64,000 nucleotides of DNA. Origin: Vibrio hannami. Its GTDB lineage: Bacteria; Pseudomonadota; Gammaproteobacteria; Enterobacterales; Vibrionaceae. Within the stretch, counting starts at the first letter, position 1; the number at the start of each line of letters is the position of its first letter. The stretch lies in contig NZ_JARQZP010000006.1 in NCBI RefSeq assembly GCF_029589055.1, positions 248,001 through 312,000 on the forward strand, in the 5' to 3' direction. Positions 45,406 through 55,254 of the stretch are shown here, piece after piece. A program made the position numbers and the translations under genes. Under the pieces are notes generated by a model. The model saw only the letters and a program-made list of their open reading frames with translations. It did not search any database and was not told where the DNA came from.

Positions 45406-46272
45406 TCATTCAATATTCTGAATTTGCTCACGCATCTGCTCGATAAGAACCTTGAGCTCAACACCAGAAGCTGTGATATCTGTACTGATAGATTTTGAAG
45501 CTAGGGTGTTAGATTCACGGTTAAACTCTTGCATCATAAAATCCAGACGACGTCCGCAGGCACCACCTTTCTTCAGGATGTTGGTTGCTTCTTTTACGTG
45601 AGAATCTAGGCGATCCAGTTCTTCAGCAACATCGACTTTTTGTGCCAGAAGTATCAGCTCCTGTTCTACGCGGCTTGCTTCCAGCTCAATTTTCGCTTCT
45701 TCAAATTTGGTAATAATACGTTCGCGTTGCCACTCAAGAATCTCTGGCATACGAGCGCGTACTTTTACCACTTCGTCAGTGATAGCAGACAAGCGCTGCT
45801 CAATTAGCGCTTTCATGTTTTCACCTTCACGACCGCGAGCGTCGATAAAGTCCTGTACAGCTTCATCAAAAGCACTAAGCAGGTCTTTATTGACCACGTC
45901 CATATCCTGCTCAGGTGTTTCCATTACACCAGGCCAATTCATTACCTGGAATGGATTAACACGGCTTAACTCGCCAGTCATATGCATAACCTGATTTGCC
46001 GCATCGATAACCTGATTAGCAAGTGACTCATTGATCGTTAGTTTGCCAGTTGCAGCTGGGTTTGCTTCAAAGCGAAGGTGACACTCAACCTTACCGCGTG
46101 CCAGGCGTTTACGAAAACGCTCGCGCAAGATAGGCTCTAAACCACGGAACTGCTCTGGAAGACGGAAGTATGTTTCCAGGTAGCGTTGGTTAACGGAACG
46201 AATTTCCCAGACTGCAGTACCCCAGTCACCTTTCACTTCTTTGCGCGCGTAGGCGGTCATGCTGTAAATCAT
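45406..46272 (-). CDS. yicC: YicC family endoribonuclease, 3' end supplied by the element
   Basis: 288 residues from ATG 46272 (MIYSMTAYARKEVKGDWG), matching the family start; a longer frame to 46311 is less likely. YicC-type proteins are endoribonucleases that affect RNA turnover. The C-terminus (EQMREQIQNIE) is intact although the element has integrated there: the last seven codons and the stop TGA come from the element side. The gene is divergent from rph, the standard vibrio arrangement. Confidence 0.94.
   Translation of the reverse strand: MIYSMTAYARKEVKGDWGTAVWEIRSVNQRYLETYFRLPEQFRGLEPILRERFRKRLARGKVECHLRFEANPAATGKLTINESLANQVIDAANQVMHMTGELSRVNPFQVMNWPGVMETPEQDMDVVNKDLLSAFDEAVQDFIDARGREGENMKALIEQRLSAITDEVVKVRARMPEILEWQRERIITKFEEAKIELEASRVEQELILLAQKVDVAEELDRLDSHVKEATNILKKGGACGRRLDFMMQEFNRESNTLASKSISTDITASGVELKVLIEQMREQIQNIE
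45411..45430. repeat. Right attachment repeat of the element, in yicC
   Basis: CAATATTCTGAATTTGCTCA. On the minus strand it codes for EQIQNI at the end of YicC. Integration keeps the protein sequence but replaces its stop codon and terminator. Confidence 0.9.
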
Positions 46273-46452
46273 TACAATACCTTTATAGACACTGGCTAGT
46301 TCTGCCAGCACAAGAAAATAAATTTATAATTGCCATAATGTTAGCACACAATTGACTTCATATGGTTTGAAATCAGCTCTAGCTCTATGAACAAATATCG
46401 AATTCCTATATAATTCTCCGCCAATTATGAGACCCCATACTAGGAAATTTCC

Positions 46453-47169
46453 ATGCGTCCAAATGACAGAAGTCCTGAACAAGTTCGTCCGATTAAAATG
46501 ACCCGAAACTATACAGCTTATGCTGAGGGCTCTGTATTAGTGGAATTTGGTAATACCAAAGTGCTTTGTAACGCAACGGTGGAAGAGAATGTGCCTCGCT
46601 GGTTGAAAGGTCAGGGCAAAGGTTGGGTTACAGCAGAATACGGTATGCTGCCAAGAGCAACGCATTCACGCAACCGTCGTGAAGCAACAAGTGGCAAGCA
46701 AGGCGGGCGTACTATGGAAATCCAGCGTCTGATTGCTCGTAGCCTGCGTGCTGTAGTTGATCTGGAAGCCATGGGTGAAATCATGGTTACTGTTGACTGT
46801 GACGTTATTCAGGCTGACGGCGGTACACGTACTGCTTCTATTAGTGGTGCAAGTGTGGCGATGGCTGACGCGTTCCAATATCTGGTAAATGAAGGCAAGC
46901 TAAAAGCTAACCCAATGAAAGGCCACGTTGCTGCAGTATCTGTGGGTATTGTTGAAGGTGAAGCACTGTGTGACCTGGAATATGTTGAAGATTCAGCAGC
47001 TGACACGGATATGAACGTAGTGATGACTGAAGAAGGCAAGATGATCGAGATTCAGGGAACAGCGGAAGGCGAACCGTTTAGTCATGAAGAGCTGATGGAC
47101 TTGCTGGCTCTGGCGAAAAAAGGTATTGCCGACATCGTCGAAATTCAGAAGTCGTCGTTAGAAGATTAA
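46453..47169 (+). CDS. rph: Ribonuclease PH
   Basis: 238 residues, a phosphorolytic 3' exonuclease that trims tRNA 3' ends. Family signatures are present: [14 protein letters not shown] at the start, [19 protein letters not shown] (phosphate and tRNA binding) and [18 protein letters not shown]. Full length, unlike the truncated E. coli K-12 copy. It precedes pyrE in the usual order, but a terminator and a palindromic repeat now separate the two. Confidence 0.97.
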   Translation: MRPNDRSPEQVRPIKMTRNYTAYAEGSVLVEFGNTKVLCNATVEENVPRWLKGQGKGWVTAEYGMLPRATHSRNRREATSGKQGGRTMEIQRLIARSLRAVVDLEAMGEIMVTVDCDVIQADGGTRTASISGASVAMADAFQYLVNEGKLKANPMKGHVAAVSVGIVEGEALCDLEYVEDSAADTDMNVVMTEEGKMIEIQGTAEGEPFSHEELMDLLALAKKGIADIVEIQKSSLED

Positions 47170-47177
47170 GTTTTTAG

Positions 47178-47206
47178 ATAGCTCCTTTTAAAGGGGCTAT
47201 TTTTTT
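47178..47206 (+). terminator. Terminator after rph
   Basis: ATAGCTCCTT (47178-47187) pairs with AAGGGGCTAT (47191-47200), followed by six T. In enterics the equivalent stem is the pyrE attenuator. Here it is 9 bases after the rph stop and about 170 ahead of pyrE, so it could still act as attenuator. Confidence 0.85.
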
Positions 47207-47222
47207 GACCAACCAAATGGTT

Positions 47223-47300
47223 GTCATTCCTGCGAAGGCAGGAATCTAAAATAATTTAGTATAGCTAGGTTAACTAGATCCCTGCCTTCGCAGGGATGAC
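47223..47300. repeat. Dispersed palindromic repeat between rph and pyrE
   Basis: Arms GTCATTCCTGCGAAGGCAGG and the inverse CCTGCCTTCGCAGGGATGAC flank about 40 AT-rich bases. Same family as at 8023, 48053 and 60624. Confidence 0.9.
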
Positions 47301-47372
47301 GTAAATGTTTAAATAAAACGTTTTTACTTAGTATTAATACTGTTGCTTAAGTTAAGAGTTTAGAGGAATAGC

Positions 47373-48014
47373 ATGAAAGCATATCAGCGCGAGTTTATTG
47401 AATTTGCCTTAGAAAAAGAAGTGTTGAAATTTGGTGAGTTTACACTGAAGTCTGGACGTAAAAGCCCTTATTTCTTTAACGCTGGTCTGTTTAACACAGG
47501 TCGCGACTTAGCTCGTTTAGGTCGCTTTTACGCAGCTGCGCTTGCGGATTCAGGTATTAATTATGATGTGCTATTTGGCCCTGCGTATAAAGGTATTCCA
47601 ATTGCGACGACAACGGCTGTTGCTCTGGCAGATCACCATGACACAGACACGCCTTACTGCTTTAACCGTAAAGAAGCGAAAGATCACGGTGAAGGCGGTA
47701 ATCTTGTGGGTAGTCCGCTTGAAGGCCGAATCATGCTGGTTGATGACGTAATTACTGCTGGTACCGCGATTCGTGAATCTATGGAAATCATCAAAGCAAA
47801 TGGAGCAGACCTTGCAGGTGTGCTTGTAGCGATTGACCGCCAGGAAAAAGGTAAAGGTGAGCTTTCTGCGATTCAGGAAGTGGAGCGTGACTTTGGTTGT
47901 GCAGTGATTTCTATCGTAAGCCTGACCGATCTGATTACTTATCTGGAAGAGAAGGGTGGCAATACTGAACACCTTGACGCGGTAAAGGCATATCGTGCTG
48001 AGTACGGTATCTAA
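47373..48014 (+). CDS. pyrE: Orotate phosphoribosyltransferase
   Basis: 213 residues, with the PRPP loop [14 protein letters not shown] at about residues 120-133 and the flexible catalytic loop [12 protein letters not shown]. It joins orotate and PRPP to give OMP in pyrimidine synthesis. A GAGGAA ribosome site precedes the ATG. It lies between two palindromic repeats (47223 and 48053), so its message carries hairpins on both sides. Confidence 0.97.
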   Translation: MKAYQREFIEFALEKEVLKFGEFTLKSGRKSPYFFNAGLFNTGRDLARLGRFYAAALADSGINYDVLFGPAYKGIPIATTTAVALADHHDTDTPYCFNRKEAKDHGEGGNLVGSPLEGRIMLVDDVITAGTAIRESMEIIKANGADLAGVLVAIDRQEKGKGELSAIQEVERDFGCAVISIVSLTDLITYLEEKGGNTEHLDAVKAYRAEYGI

Positions 48015-48052
48015 TCGGTTACTATTTTGGTGAAATAATAAATCCAAATATC

Positions 48053-48142
48053 GTCATTCCCGCACTAGCCGTGCGCCTTGGCGGGAATCTAATCAAATCA
48101 CGATCAAAACATTAAATAGATCCCTGCTTTCGCAGGGATGAC
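48053..48142. repeat. Dispersed palindromic repeat after pyrE
   Basis: GTCATTCCCGCACTAGCCGT begins the left arm; CCCTGCTTTCGCAGGGATGAC closes the right. It lies between convergent pyrE and the lpxM-like gene and could serve as their terminator. Confidence 0.9.
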
Positions 48143-48166
48143 GAAATTTTCCGTATTATCTTTACT

Positions 48167-49150
48167 TTAAGAACGGTAAATATCTTTACCATCTCTTTGT
48201 GTTTCAAGCAGGTAAAGGTTCCACATATACTGCTCAGGTCTTTCCATCAATAGCTCTTCGATAGCCTGATTCATTCTTCTTGCATCCAGTTCTTCATCAC
48301 CGGTTGGGAAGTCTTCGAGCGCTGGCAGAATATGAACCTCATATTTGCCTGTTTTGTCGTTATATGCAGGAAGGATTGGAACAACCTTAGCGCGGGATAG
48401 TTTTGCCATCTTGCCAAAGCCTTTCAGGGTTGCTTTTTCAGTTCCAAAGAACGGAACAAATACCGAGTTCTGAGGGCCGTGATCCTCATCGGGTAACCAA
48501 TAGCCAACATAGCCTTCTTTGATCGAACGAATAAATGGTTTGATACCGGCACTTCTTGCAAAGATACGACCGCCATACTGCATGCGCTGAACGTGCATTA
48601 ACCAGTCACCGATAGGGTTGTTTTGTGGCTTCATTATGGTGGCTATTTTATAGCCTTGAGCTGCCAGCATAATCGCCGGGTAGTCGACCGCCCAGGCATG
48701 AGGCGCAAGAATAATAACCTTCTCACCTCTATCCAGATGAGGAATTATGTTCTCCTCACCAATCATTACGCCACGGTTCTGATTGTGCTTCGTGGAGCGG
48801 ACTAGCAGTTCTGAGTAGCCCAACATAAATTGAGCAGCTTTGGCAAAGCAGTCATCAATGATCTTCTGGATCTCAGCTTCACTTTTTTCAGGGAAGCACA
48901 AGCTTAGATTAATTCTTGCTCTTTTCACTACACGGGGATTTTTTTTCACTATCTGCTTTGATAGTGAAGCAGCAATGGAGTCCCGAATTCTGGGGGGAAT
49001 ATAAGCCAGAATGACAGAAAACAGGATACCTAACCACGTTAGCCAGTGTTTAGGATGCAAAAACGCCCACTTAAAAGTGGGCTTGTATAAATAGTTATCA
49101 ACACTGCTGTTTTTAGCACTGTTAGCGTTGTTATTACTTTTTTCCGCCAT
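48167..49150 (-). CDS. Lipid A late acyltransferase, LpxM/LpxN type
   Basis: 327 residues of the HtrB/MsbB family. One N-terminal membrane segment (about 35-52) is followed by the acyltransferase domain with catalytic HAWAVD at about residue 151, and the DEDHG and VPFFG motifs near 217-232. It adds a secondary acyl chain to lipid A at the inner membrane. The position, next to lpxL, corresponds to the V. cholerae gene for the 3-hydroxylaurate transferase (lpxN), but sequence alone does not tell the acyl chain. Confidence 0.88.
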   Translation of the reverse strand: MAEKSNNNANSAKNSSVDNYLYKPTFKWAFLHPKHWLTWLGILFSVILAYIPPRIRDSIAASLSKQIVKKNPRVVKRARINLSLCFPEKSEAEIQKIIDDCFAKAAQFMLGYSELLVRSTKHNQNRGVMIGEENIIPHLDRGEKVIILAPHAWAVDYPAIMLAAQGYKIATIMKPQNNPIGDWLMHVQRMQYGGRIFARSAGIKPFIRSIKEGYVGYWLPDEDHGPQNSVFVPFFGTEKATLKGFGKMAKLSRAKVVPILPAYNDKTGKYEVHILPALEDFPTGDEELDARRMNQAIEELLMERPEQYMWNLYLLETQRDGKDIYRS

Positions 49151-49165
49151 TCGGCTGTATACCTT

Positions 49166-50106
49166 TTATATATAGCGCTCGCCAGTTTTGGTTTCGTCTG
49201 GCATTGATTTAAAGCGTTTGTGTAGCCACATCCACTGATCCAGACCACGAAGTATCACCCTCTCCATGTATGTGTTCAGTAGTGTGGCTGCTGCAGTCAT
49301 GTCTTTCAGTGGGTAATTCTGAATTGCCTCGTCCAGAATGATATCGTACTTACCTTTTTTGTTACGGAAGCCAGAACCAGTCATAATTTGACACTTGCTA
49401 GGAGCAGCAAGGATGCTTGGACCTGTAGTTGTACAAGTATCTTCAACACCGAAAAAAGGTACAAATACCGATTTGTTATGTCCATAATCATGGTCAGGAA
49501 GATAAAACAGACGTTCGCCTTTTCTTAGTACTCGAATCATCTCTTTTAAGTCACGACGATCTACCAAGCGGTTTCCACCATGACTGCGTCCCCAGTACTG
49601 GATAAAGTCGTACGCCGGATTAGTATGAGGTCGGTAAACACCATAGCCAGCGAGCCCAACTGTAGTAAAAGCGCGTGCAGTGATCTCAAGGTTGAGCGCG
49701 TGAACACAGCACAATAGAACCCCTTTTTTTCATTGTTGAACTGATTGATCTCAGTCATATCGTCGAAATTCAGGATTCGCTTAAAACGCCATGTTGGCCA
49801 GAACCAGGCGATGCCGGTTTCCATTAGCGCCATACCAGTATTTTTGAAGTTTTCGACCACAATGGTGCCAATTTCTTCTTTGCTCATATCAGGAAAAGCA
49901 AGCTCAAGGTTTCTTGTTGCGATCTGGACGCGTTTTTTTCCATATCGCATACCGAATTGGCCGAGCTTTCTGCCAGTATAAAGCAGAACCTTATAAGGCA
50001 TGATATTGACAAATAATGCTAAAAAGCCAAATCCAAACCATACACCCCAATATTTAGGGTGAAGCAGTGCAATGGAAAAACTTGGTTTGATGCTTTTTTT
50101 ACTCAT
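49166..50106 (-). pseudogene. lpxL: Lipid A acyltransferase LpxL, broken by one frameshift
   Basis: Joined, the two frames give a complete HtrB-type acyltransferase of about 313 residues: N-terminal membrane helix, then HALN as the catalytic H-x4-E-type region, DHDYGHNKSVFVPFFG, and the end QWMWLHKRFKS. Frame 1 (ATG 50106) reads to NNEKKG and then diverges. Frame 2 continues VLLCCVHALNLEITARAF. The break is at 49720-49730, where A7 is followed by G4 on the coding strand; one more A or G repairs it. The site reads A-AAA-AAG in the zero frame, a -1 slippery sequence. An error in the sequence is the simpler view, since LpxL is normally important for growth. Confidence 0.88.
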
Positions 50107-50110
50107 AGTG

Positions 50111-50701
50111 TTACTGAATCTGTGCGCTTAAAAGTGCCCAATATTCCTCAAAGTTTTCTGTTGGTTGATACTTAAAGTCAGATCTTACAAAGCGGTTTAA
50201 GCTGCCCTCTACCTGACCTAAAAGCTGTGCGGCTAAGATGCTCTCATCTACCGGGAATGACTTCCCTTCTCTAAGCTTACGCTCACGAAGAATCTGTCTT
50301 AGCTGAGTTTCAATACGTTCAAACAGTTGGTTGATACGATCTCTCAGACGCTCATTTTCAAACATAAGAGCGTGCCCAGACATTATCCGGCTTAGGCCAG
50401 GGTTTCTTTCAGCAAAGGCTAAAAGTAGCTGTAGCACCATTCTTAATCTTTGAAGTGTATCTTTCTCTTCGTCCAGAATCCGATTGATACGAGTCATAAT
50501 GGCATCTTCAATAAACTCTATAAGCCCTTCAAACATTCTGGCTTTGCTAGGGAAGTGGCGATACAGCGCAGCTTCAGACACTCCCACCTGTTTGGCGAGT
50601 TTTGCCGTAGTGATTCGGGATGCGCCTTCACTGGTCTCCAACATATGAGCGAGAGCCTGAAGAATCTCTTCACGACGGTTTGATTTTCTCGTGCCGGACA
50701 T
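50111..50701 (-). CDS. slmA: Nucleoid occlusion factor SlmA
   Basis: 196 residues of the TetR family: N-terminal helix-turn-helix ([20 protein letters not shown], about 33-52) and a helical C-terminal dimer domain. SlmA bound to chromosomal sites blocks FtsZ assembly over the nucleoid. It lies between dut and lpxL, 4 bases from lpxL, as in other gamma-proteobacteria. Confidence 0.95.
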   Translation of the reverse strand: MSGTRKSNRREEILQALAHMLETSEGASRITTAKLAKQVGVSEAALYRHFPSKARMFEGLIEFIEDAIMTRINRILDEEKDTLQRLRMVLQLLLAFAERNPGLSRIMSGHALMFENERLRDRINQLFERIETQLRQILRERKLREGKSFPVDESILAAQLLGQVEGSLNRFVRSDFKYQPTENFEEYWALLSAQIQ

Positions 50702-50792
50702 CTATCAATTCCTTTTTTATTTACTTCAACTGAGAGAATACATTTCTGCATTCTAACCAAGAGACAGAATAGTGCGTAGCTTTTTGTTTGTT

Positions 50793-51248
50793 TTACTGTT
50801 TACCAGAGTGACCGAAGCCACCTTCTCCGCGTTTAGTCGCATCGAAATCTTCAACAATATTGAACTCGGCCTGAACAACAGGAACAAATACCAATTGAGC
50901 AATACGGTCGCCAGCTTCAATGGTAAATGTTGTCTGGCCACGGTTCCAAACCGATACCATGAGTTGCCCCTGATAGTCTGAGTCGATAAGACCAACAAGA
51001 TTACCAAGAACGATGCCGTGCTTATGGCCTAAACCTGAACGAGGAAGGATTGTTGCCGCAAGGTTTGGGTCTGCAATATGGATTGCCATACCGGTAGGTA
51101 CAAGATGTGTTTCACCTGGCTCTACAGTTAGAGCATCATCCAGGCATGCTCTTAGGTCGATGCCGGCAGAGCCTTCTGTAGCATAAGTTGGTAGAGGAAA
51201 CTCGTTACCAATACGAGCATCAAGAATTTTTAAATCAATTTGTTTCAT
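50793..51248 (-). CDS. dut: dUTP pyrophosphatase
   Basis: 151 residues with all five dUTPase motifs, including [27 protein letters not shown] and the C-terminal P-loop-like GEGGFGHSG. It hydrolyses dUTP to dUMP, keeping uracil out of DNA and feeding dTMP synthesis. It is 18 bases after coaBC on the same strand. Confidence 0.96.
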   Translation of the reverse strand: MKQIDLKILDARIGNEFPLPTYATEGSAGIDLRACLDDALTVEPGETHLVPTGMAIHIADPNLAATILPRSGLGHKHGIVLGNLVGLIDSDYQGQLMVSVWNRGQTTFTIEAGDRIAQLVFVPVVQAEFNIVEDFDATKRGEGGFGHSGKQ

Positions 51249-51266
51249 TAACTGGTTTCCTGAAAA

Positions 51267-52471
51267 TCAGTCTTCAATAAGTTCTAAAATTTTAATGAGA
51301 ATGTCAGTCGCTAGACTATCTTTAGAGTTTAATGGCAGCGACTTTTCACCATCTTTCCAGTAGAGGTGGATAGCATTGTTGTTGCTGTTAAAGCCTTGTC
51401 CTTCAACAGAAACGTCATTTGCACAGATAAGATCCAGATTTTTCTTCTGAAGCTTACCCCGAGCATACTGTTCTACATCCTGGGTTTCTGCTGCAAAACC
51501 AACGGTAAAAGGTCGGTTCTCTTCTAATGCTGCAACGGAGGCGACAATATCAGGGTTTTTTACCATTGCAATAGACATGGTGTCACTGTCGTCAGTTTTT
51601 TTGATTTTCTGCTCAGCAACATTTTCCGGGCGGTAATCAGCCACAGCGGCACACGCAATAAATATGTCTTTTTCTGGCGCTGTATTCATAACAGCTTCGA
51701 ACATATCTTGTGCGGATTCGGTATCAATCCGAGTAACTTGATCTGGTGTTTGCAGATTAACTGGGCCACTAACAAGAGTTACATCAGCACCAAGTTGGGA
51801 AGCCGCCTGAGCTAATGCAAAGCCCATCTTGCCCGAACTATGGTTGGAAATGTATCTAACCGGGTCAATCGCTTCACGGGTTGGGCCTGCTGTAATAACA
51901 ACTGATTTTCCGTTCAAAGGTTTTGGCTGAAAGAAGTTTTCACATAAACCAACCAGTTGCATTGGCTCCAGCATTCGGCCTTGACCAACATCACCGCAAG
52001 CCTGTTCACCTGCTCCTGGCCCCCAGATCTGCATTCCACGGCGCTTTAGTGTCGAGATATTTTCTTGTGTAGCAACGTTCTGGTACATCTGCTGATTCAT
52101 CGCTGGTGCAACTGCTACAGGCGCTGGAGTTGCAAGAACTAATGTAGAAAGAAGATCATTACCCATCCCAGCAGATACACGTGCTATCAAGTCAGCAGTA
52201 GCGGGTGCCAGCACTACTAAATCAGCCCATTTGCCGAGTTCAATATGCCCCATTGAAGCTTCAGCCGCTGGGTCTAAAAGGCTATGAGAAACAGGCCTGC
52301 CAGAGACAGCCTGCATAGTAAGAGGTGTGATAAATTCTTTTGCTGCCTTAGTCATGACGACTTGTACTGTAGCGCCTCTTTCTGAGAGCCTGCGTGTCAA
52401 TTCAGCACACTTATATGCAGCAATCCCACCACTAATTCCGAGCAGGATTTTTTTCCTTCTAATGTTTGCAT
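51267..52471 (-). pseudogene. coaBC: Coenzyme A biosynthesis bifunctional protein CoaBC, frameshift near the start
   Basis: About 401 residues when repaired. The natural start is ATG 52471 with GGAG upstream, giving MQTLEGKK. The frame is lost in the run of seven A (52448-52454) and continues as [13 protein letters not shown] in the next frame. One more A restores the family sequence. The rest is complete: the flavoprotein decarboxylase domain CoaC (His motif [15 protein letters not shown]) and the synthetase domain CoaB ([20 protein letters not shown]). A long open frame from 52523 also covers the domain, with an unlike N-terminus, so the protein could still be made. CoaBC is essential, which favours a base-call error or a changed start. 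Confidence 0.85.
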
Positions 52472-52762
52472 TTTCAGTTTCTCCAAAATTCTGTGCAAAC
52501 CATACCACAAATTGCTTGAACACCTTATGGAACTTTAAGAGTTCTAGTATTTGATTACTGGTTACGGCCTATAATTTCTATATATGTAAACTAAATTACA
52601 TGCGCTAACAATATTTGTGAGCTGAATTCAAAACTTGTAAAAGCACTGTGAGTCCAGGCTCAAATCTATATCTTGTCAGTCGATATAATCGCCGAGGTTA
52701 GTTTTACGAAAATGGCCGTTAAAACAATAAAAACAAGGCCGGAACGATTTTGGAGAGACTTT

Positions 52763-54436
52763 ATGAGCATTAAAAGCCGTGGGAAGCTGCTGTCTATTAC
52801 TATTATTCCTTTGTTGCTTATTACTTTTTTGGTAACCGGGGTTTTTTATTGGAATGGGATAAATGATCTGGAAGAGCAGTTAACCCGCTATCAGAATGAG
52901 CTAATTGAGAACAAAAAAACGGAGTTGAAAGCCCATCTTCGAATGGGGCGCACCGCTATTAAAGCGCTCTACGACGCGGATAAGAATGGTGAAAATATTG
53001 AGGCGGCTAAAGTGATTCTTAGTAATATGCGTTTTGCTGATGATGGCTACTTTTTTGCCTACGATTCGAAGGGCGTAAACACCATGCACGCCATTAAGCC
53101 TCAACTTGTTGGCAAGAACCTTTACGGATTTAAAGATGAGAATGGTGTTCCTGTTATCGCGGGATTAATCGAGGCATCAACTAGAGGAGATGGGTTCTTA
53201 AACTTCTCCTGGCATAAACCTTCTATTGATGCATTAGCGCCTAAACTAGGTTACGCAGAACATATGCCTAAGTGGGACTGGGTGCTAGGAACGGGCGTAT
53301 ACATAGATGATATAGATGCCGCTGTGAATCAGTTTCGTCAGCAAAGAGAGTCTGAAATCTTTGCCGATACTCGCTCCGCCATTTTAATTTCTCTTATCGG
53401 TTTGGTGTTAACCGGTTTTGTCGTAAGTTTGCTTGTGAACAAGGGGCTAGTTCCACTGCAAAATATGTCAGAGAAGCTGAACGATATAGCAAAAGGTGGT
53501 GGTGATTTAACCAACAGACTGGAAGCTAAAGGCAATGATGAAGTTGCTGAGTTAGGACAGGCATTTAACACGCTGATGGATAAGATGCAGCCTCTTATGC
53601 GAGATGTACAGGAGAGTTCGGTAGCTGTTCTTCAGGCGGCAAAAGACCTGGATGGTCAAACTTCTCGTTCAAGCCAAACAATGCAGCACCATAGTCGCGA
53701 AACAGAAAAAGTTGTCGCAGCTGTTACGGAAATGGCGGCTACTTCAAGAGAAGTAGCAAACAATACTAACTCCACTTCAGAAGCGATTACCGACGCAAAT
53801 GTTCAGATTCAGGATGCGAGAAGAGAAGTAACACAGGCAATAAACAGCCTGAACGAGTTGGTAGAAGAGGTGAATGTTACTTCAGGCGCTATAGAGTCTT
53901 TAAGCGAACAAACGAATCAAATCACGAGTGTTATTGAAGTAATCGGTGGCATTGCTGAGCAGACTAACCTTCTTGCACTAAACGCAGCTATTGAAGCAGC
54001 TCGTGCTGGTGAACAAGGTCGTGGTTTCGCAGTGGTAGCGGATGAAGTTCGCTCGTTGGCAAGCCGTACCCAGTCAAGCACAGAAGAGATCAATGAGATG
54101 CTGACGGCACTTCAGTCTGGCGTTAAAAAAGCTGTGACAACGATGGCGGCAAGTCAGGAGCGCGGTGGTAAGACAGTGGAGGACGCTTCGGTTATTCAGG
54201 ATCGCTTAGCTGGTATCGAGACCGCAGTCGGTACTATCCACGATATGGGGATTCAGACGGCATCTGCTGCTGAAGAGCAGAGCGTGGTTGCTGAGGAGAT
54301 AAACCAGAATCTGGTAGCTATTCAACAGATTGTGACCGAGCTTGATGAGGAGATGCAGCAAGCATCGCAAATCAGTTCTTCTCTGGCTGACTCTGGCTCT
54401 AAAGTTAATGAGCTAGCCGGACACTTTAAAGTTTAG
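52763..54436 (+). CDS. Methyl-accepting chemotaxis protein with single Cache domain
   Basis: 557 residues from ATG 52763 ([20 protein letters not shown]), after a GGAGAG site; a longer frame from 52673 adds a non-membrane lead. Membrane helix 1 is at about 10-30 and a periplasmic sCache_2 domain at about 35-190 ([10 protein letters not shown], then [20 protein letters not shown]). Helix 2 (about 195-215), HAMP and a signalling coiled coil follow, with the conserved tip [20 protein letters not shown]. It binds small ligands directly, often carboxylates; the ligand is unknown. It is the usual vibrio neighbour of radC. Confidence 0.93.
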   Translation: MSIKSRGKLLSITIIPLLLITFLVTGVFYWNGINDLEEQLTRYQNELIENKKTELKAHLRMGRTAIKALYDADKNGENIEAAKVILSNMRFADDGYFFAYDSKGVNTMHAIKPQLVGKNLYGFKDENGVPVIAGLIEASTRGDGFLNFSWHKPSIDALAPKLGYAEHMPKWDWVLGTGVYIDDIDAAVNQFRQQRESEIFADTRSAILISLIGLVLTGFVVSLLVNKGLVPLQNMSEKLNDIAKGGGDLTNRLEAKGNDEVAELGQAFNTLMDKMQPLMRDVQESSVAVLQAAKDLDGQTSRSSQTMQHHSRETEKVVAAVTEMAATSREVANNTNSTSEAITDANVQIQDARREVTQAINSLNELVEEVNVTSGAIESLSEQTNQITSVIEVIGGIAEQTNLLALNAAIEAARAGEQGRGFAVVADEVRSLASRTQSSTEEINEMLTALQSGVKKAVTTMAASQERGGKTVEDASVIQDRLAGIETAVGTIHDMGIQTASAAEEQSVVAEEINQNLVAIQQIVTELDEEMQQASQISSSLADSGSKVNELAGHFKV

Positions 54437-54495
54437 TTTTAGACTGAAATTTTTATAAATCCCTTCGTAAAACATAAGTGACGTTTTGCATTTGT

Positions 54496-54531
54496 AAATC
54501 CTCCTTTGCCTACTAAGGCAAAGGAGGATTT
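54496..54531 (+). promoter_or_regulatory. 15-bp perfect hairpin containing the radC ribosome site
   Basis: AAATCCTCCTTTGCC (54496-54510) and its exact inverse GGCAAAGGAGGATTT (54517-54531) flank a 6-base loop. The radC Shine-Dalgarno AAGGAGG lies inside the right arm and the ATG starts two bases later. It may end the chemoreceptor message, hide the radC ribosome site in read-through RNA, or both. Confidence 0.85.
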
Positions 54532-54532
54532 T

Positions 54533-55207
54533 ATGTCTATCAAATCACTGCCAAAAGAATCTCAACCCAGAGAGAAGCTTTTACATCGAGGCCCACAATC
54601 TCTTTCCGATGCGGAACTGTTAGCTATCTTTTTGCGTACTGGCATCCAGGGTATGAACGTTATTGAGTTGGCTAATTACCTGATAGAAGAGTTTGGCTCT
54701 CTAAGAGCGCTCTTTAACAGCTCTCAGGACGAGTTTTGCAAACATAAGGGTTTAGGTGAAGCTAAGTACGTTCAACTGCAAGCTGTGCTTGAAATGACGC
54801 AACGATACCTTGCTGAAACGCTCCAACGAAGCGATGCACTTTGTAGCCCCCAACAAACACGAATGTATCTATCAAACAAAATAAGAGATAAGCAGAGGGA
54901 AGTATTTCTGGCTCTGTTTCTGGATAACCAAAACAGGGTAATTTGCGATGAAACACTGTTTGAAGGAACCATAGATAGCGCTAGTGTATACCCACGAGAA
55001 GTAGTAAAGAGAGCATTAGCCAATAACGCTTCTTCATTGATCTTTGCTCACAATCATCCATCCGGTATTGCAGAGCCTAGTCAGGCTGATAAACGCATTA
55101 CCACAAGGCTTATAGATGCGTTGGCTTTAGTTGATATAAAAGTTTTAGATCACTTTGTTATCGGGGACGGAGAAGTCGTTTCTTTTGCGGAGAGAGGGTT
55201 AATTTAG
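54533..55207 (+). CDS. radC: RadC family (MPN/JAB) protein
   Basis: 224 residues from ATG 54533 ([20 protein letters not shown]); a longer frame from 54506 lies inside the hairpin. An N-terminal helix-hairpin-helix region is followed by an MPN/JAB metalloprotease-like domain with HNHPSG and a downstream Asp (HxH-x10-D). Its cellular role is unsettled, though it is linked to recombination or repair. The stop TAG is followed directly by five GTGACAG repeats. Confidence 0.93.
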   Translation: MSIKSLPKESQPREKLLHRGPQSLSDAELLAIFLRTGIQGMNVIELANYLIEEFGSLRALFNSSQDEFCKHKGLGEAKYVQLQAVLEMTQRYLAETLQRSDALCSPQQTRMYLSNKIRDKQREVFLALFLDNQNRVICDETLFEGTIDSASVYPREVVKRALANNASSLIFAHNHPSGIAEPSQADKRITTRLIDALALVDIKVLDHFVIGDGEVVSFAERGLI

Positions 55208-55242
55208 GTGACAGGTGACAGGTGACAGGTGACAGGTGACAG
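55208..55242 (+). repeat. Heptad array, five perfect GTGACAG units
   Basis: Begins on the base after the radC stop codon and ends 12 bases before the four-helix-bundle gene. The next seven bases GTTGGGG continue the period and seem to supply the ribosome site of that gene. It is an inverted partner of the array at 55639-55670. Confidence 0.95.
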
Positions 55243-55254
55243 GTTGGGGGTGAT

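Larger units (their letters stand above)
37326..45430 (-). mobile_element. Integrated satellite-like element in the 3' end of yicC
   Basis: An 8.1-kb unit bounded by 20-bp direct repeats with one mismatch (37326-37345 and 45411-45430), the right copy lying in the last codons of yicC. All twelve candidate genes run right to left: integrase, an unknown, AlpA-like regulator, small basic protein, PrimPol-helicase, then seven small genes including a possible small-terminase-like one. GC content is visibly higher and CTAG much more common than in the flanks. There are no capsid, tail, lysis, conjugation, resistance or toxin genes. It fits an integrated phage satellite or small mobilisable island; it is not the fis-site PICMI type, because the target differs. 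Confidence 0.88.

Noticed and set aside
37326..45430. Complete prophage
   Set aside because: No capsid, portal, tail, large terminase or lysis genes; too small.
52673..52762. Longer start for the chemoreceptor
   Set aside because: Adds a charged lead before the membrane helix; the ATG at 52763 has a good ribosome site and the family N-terminus.
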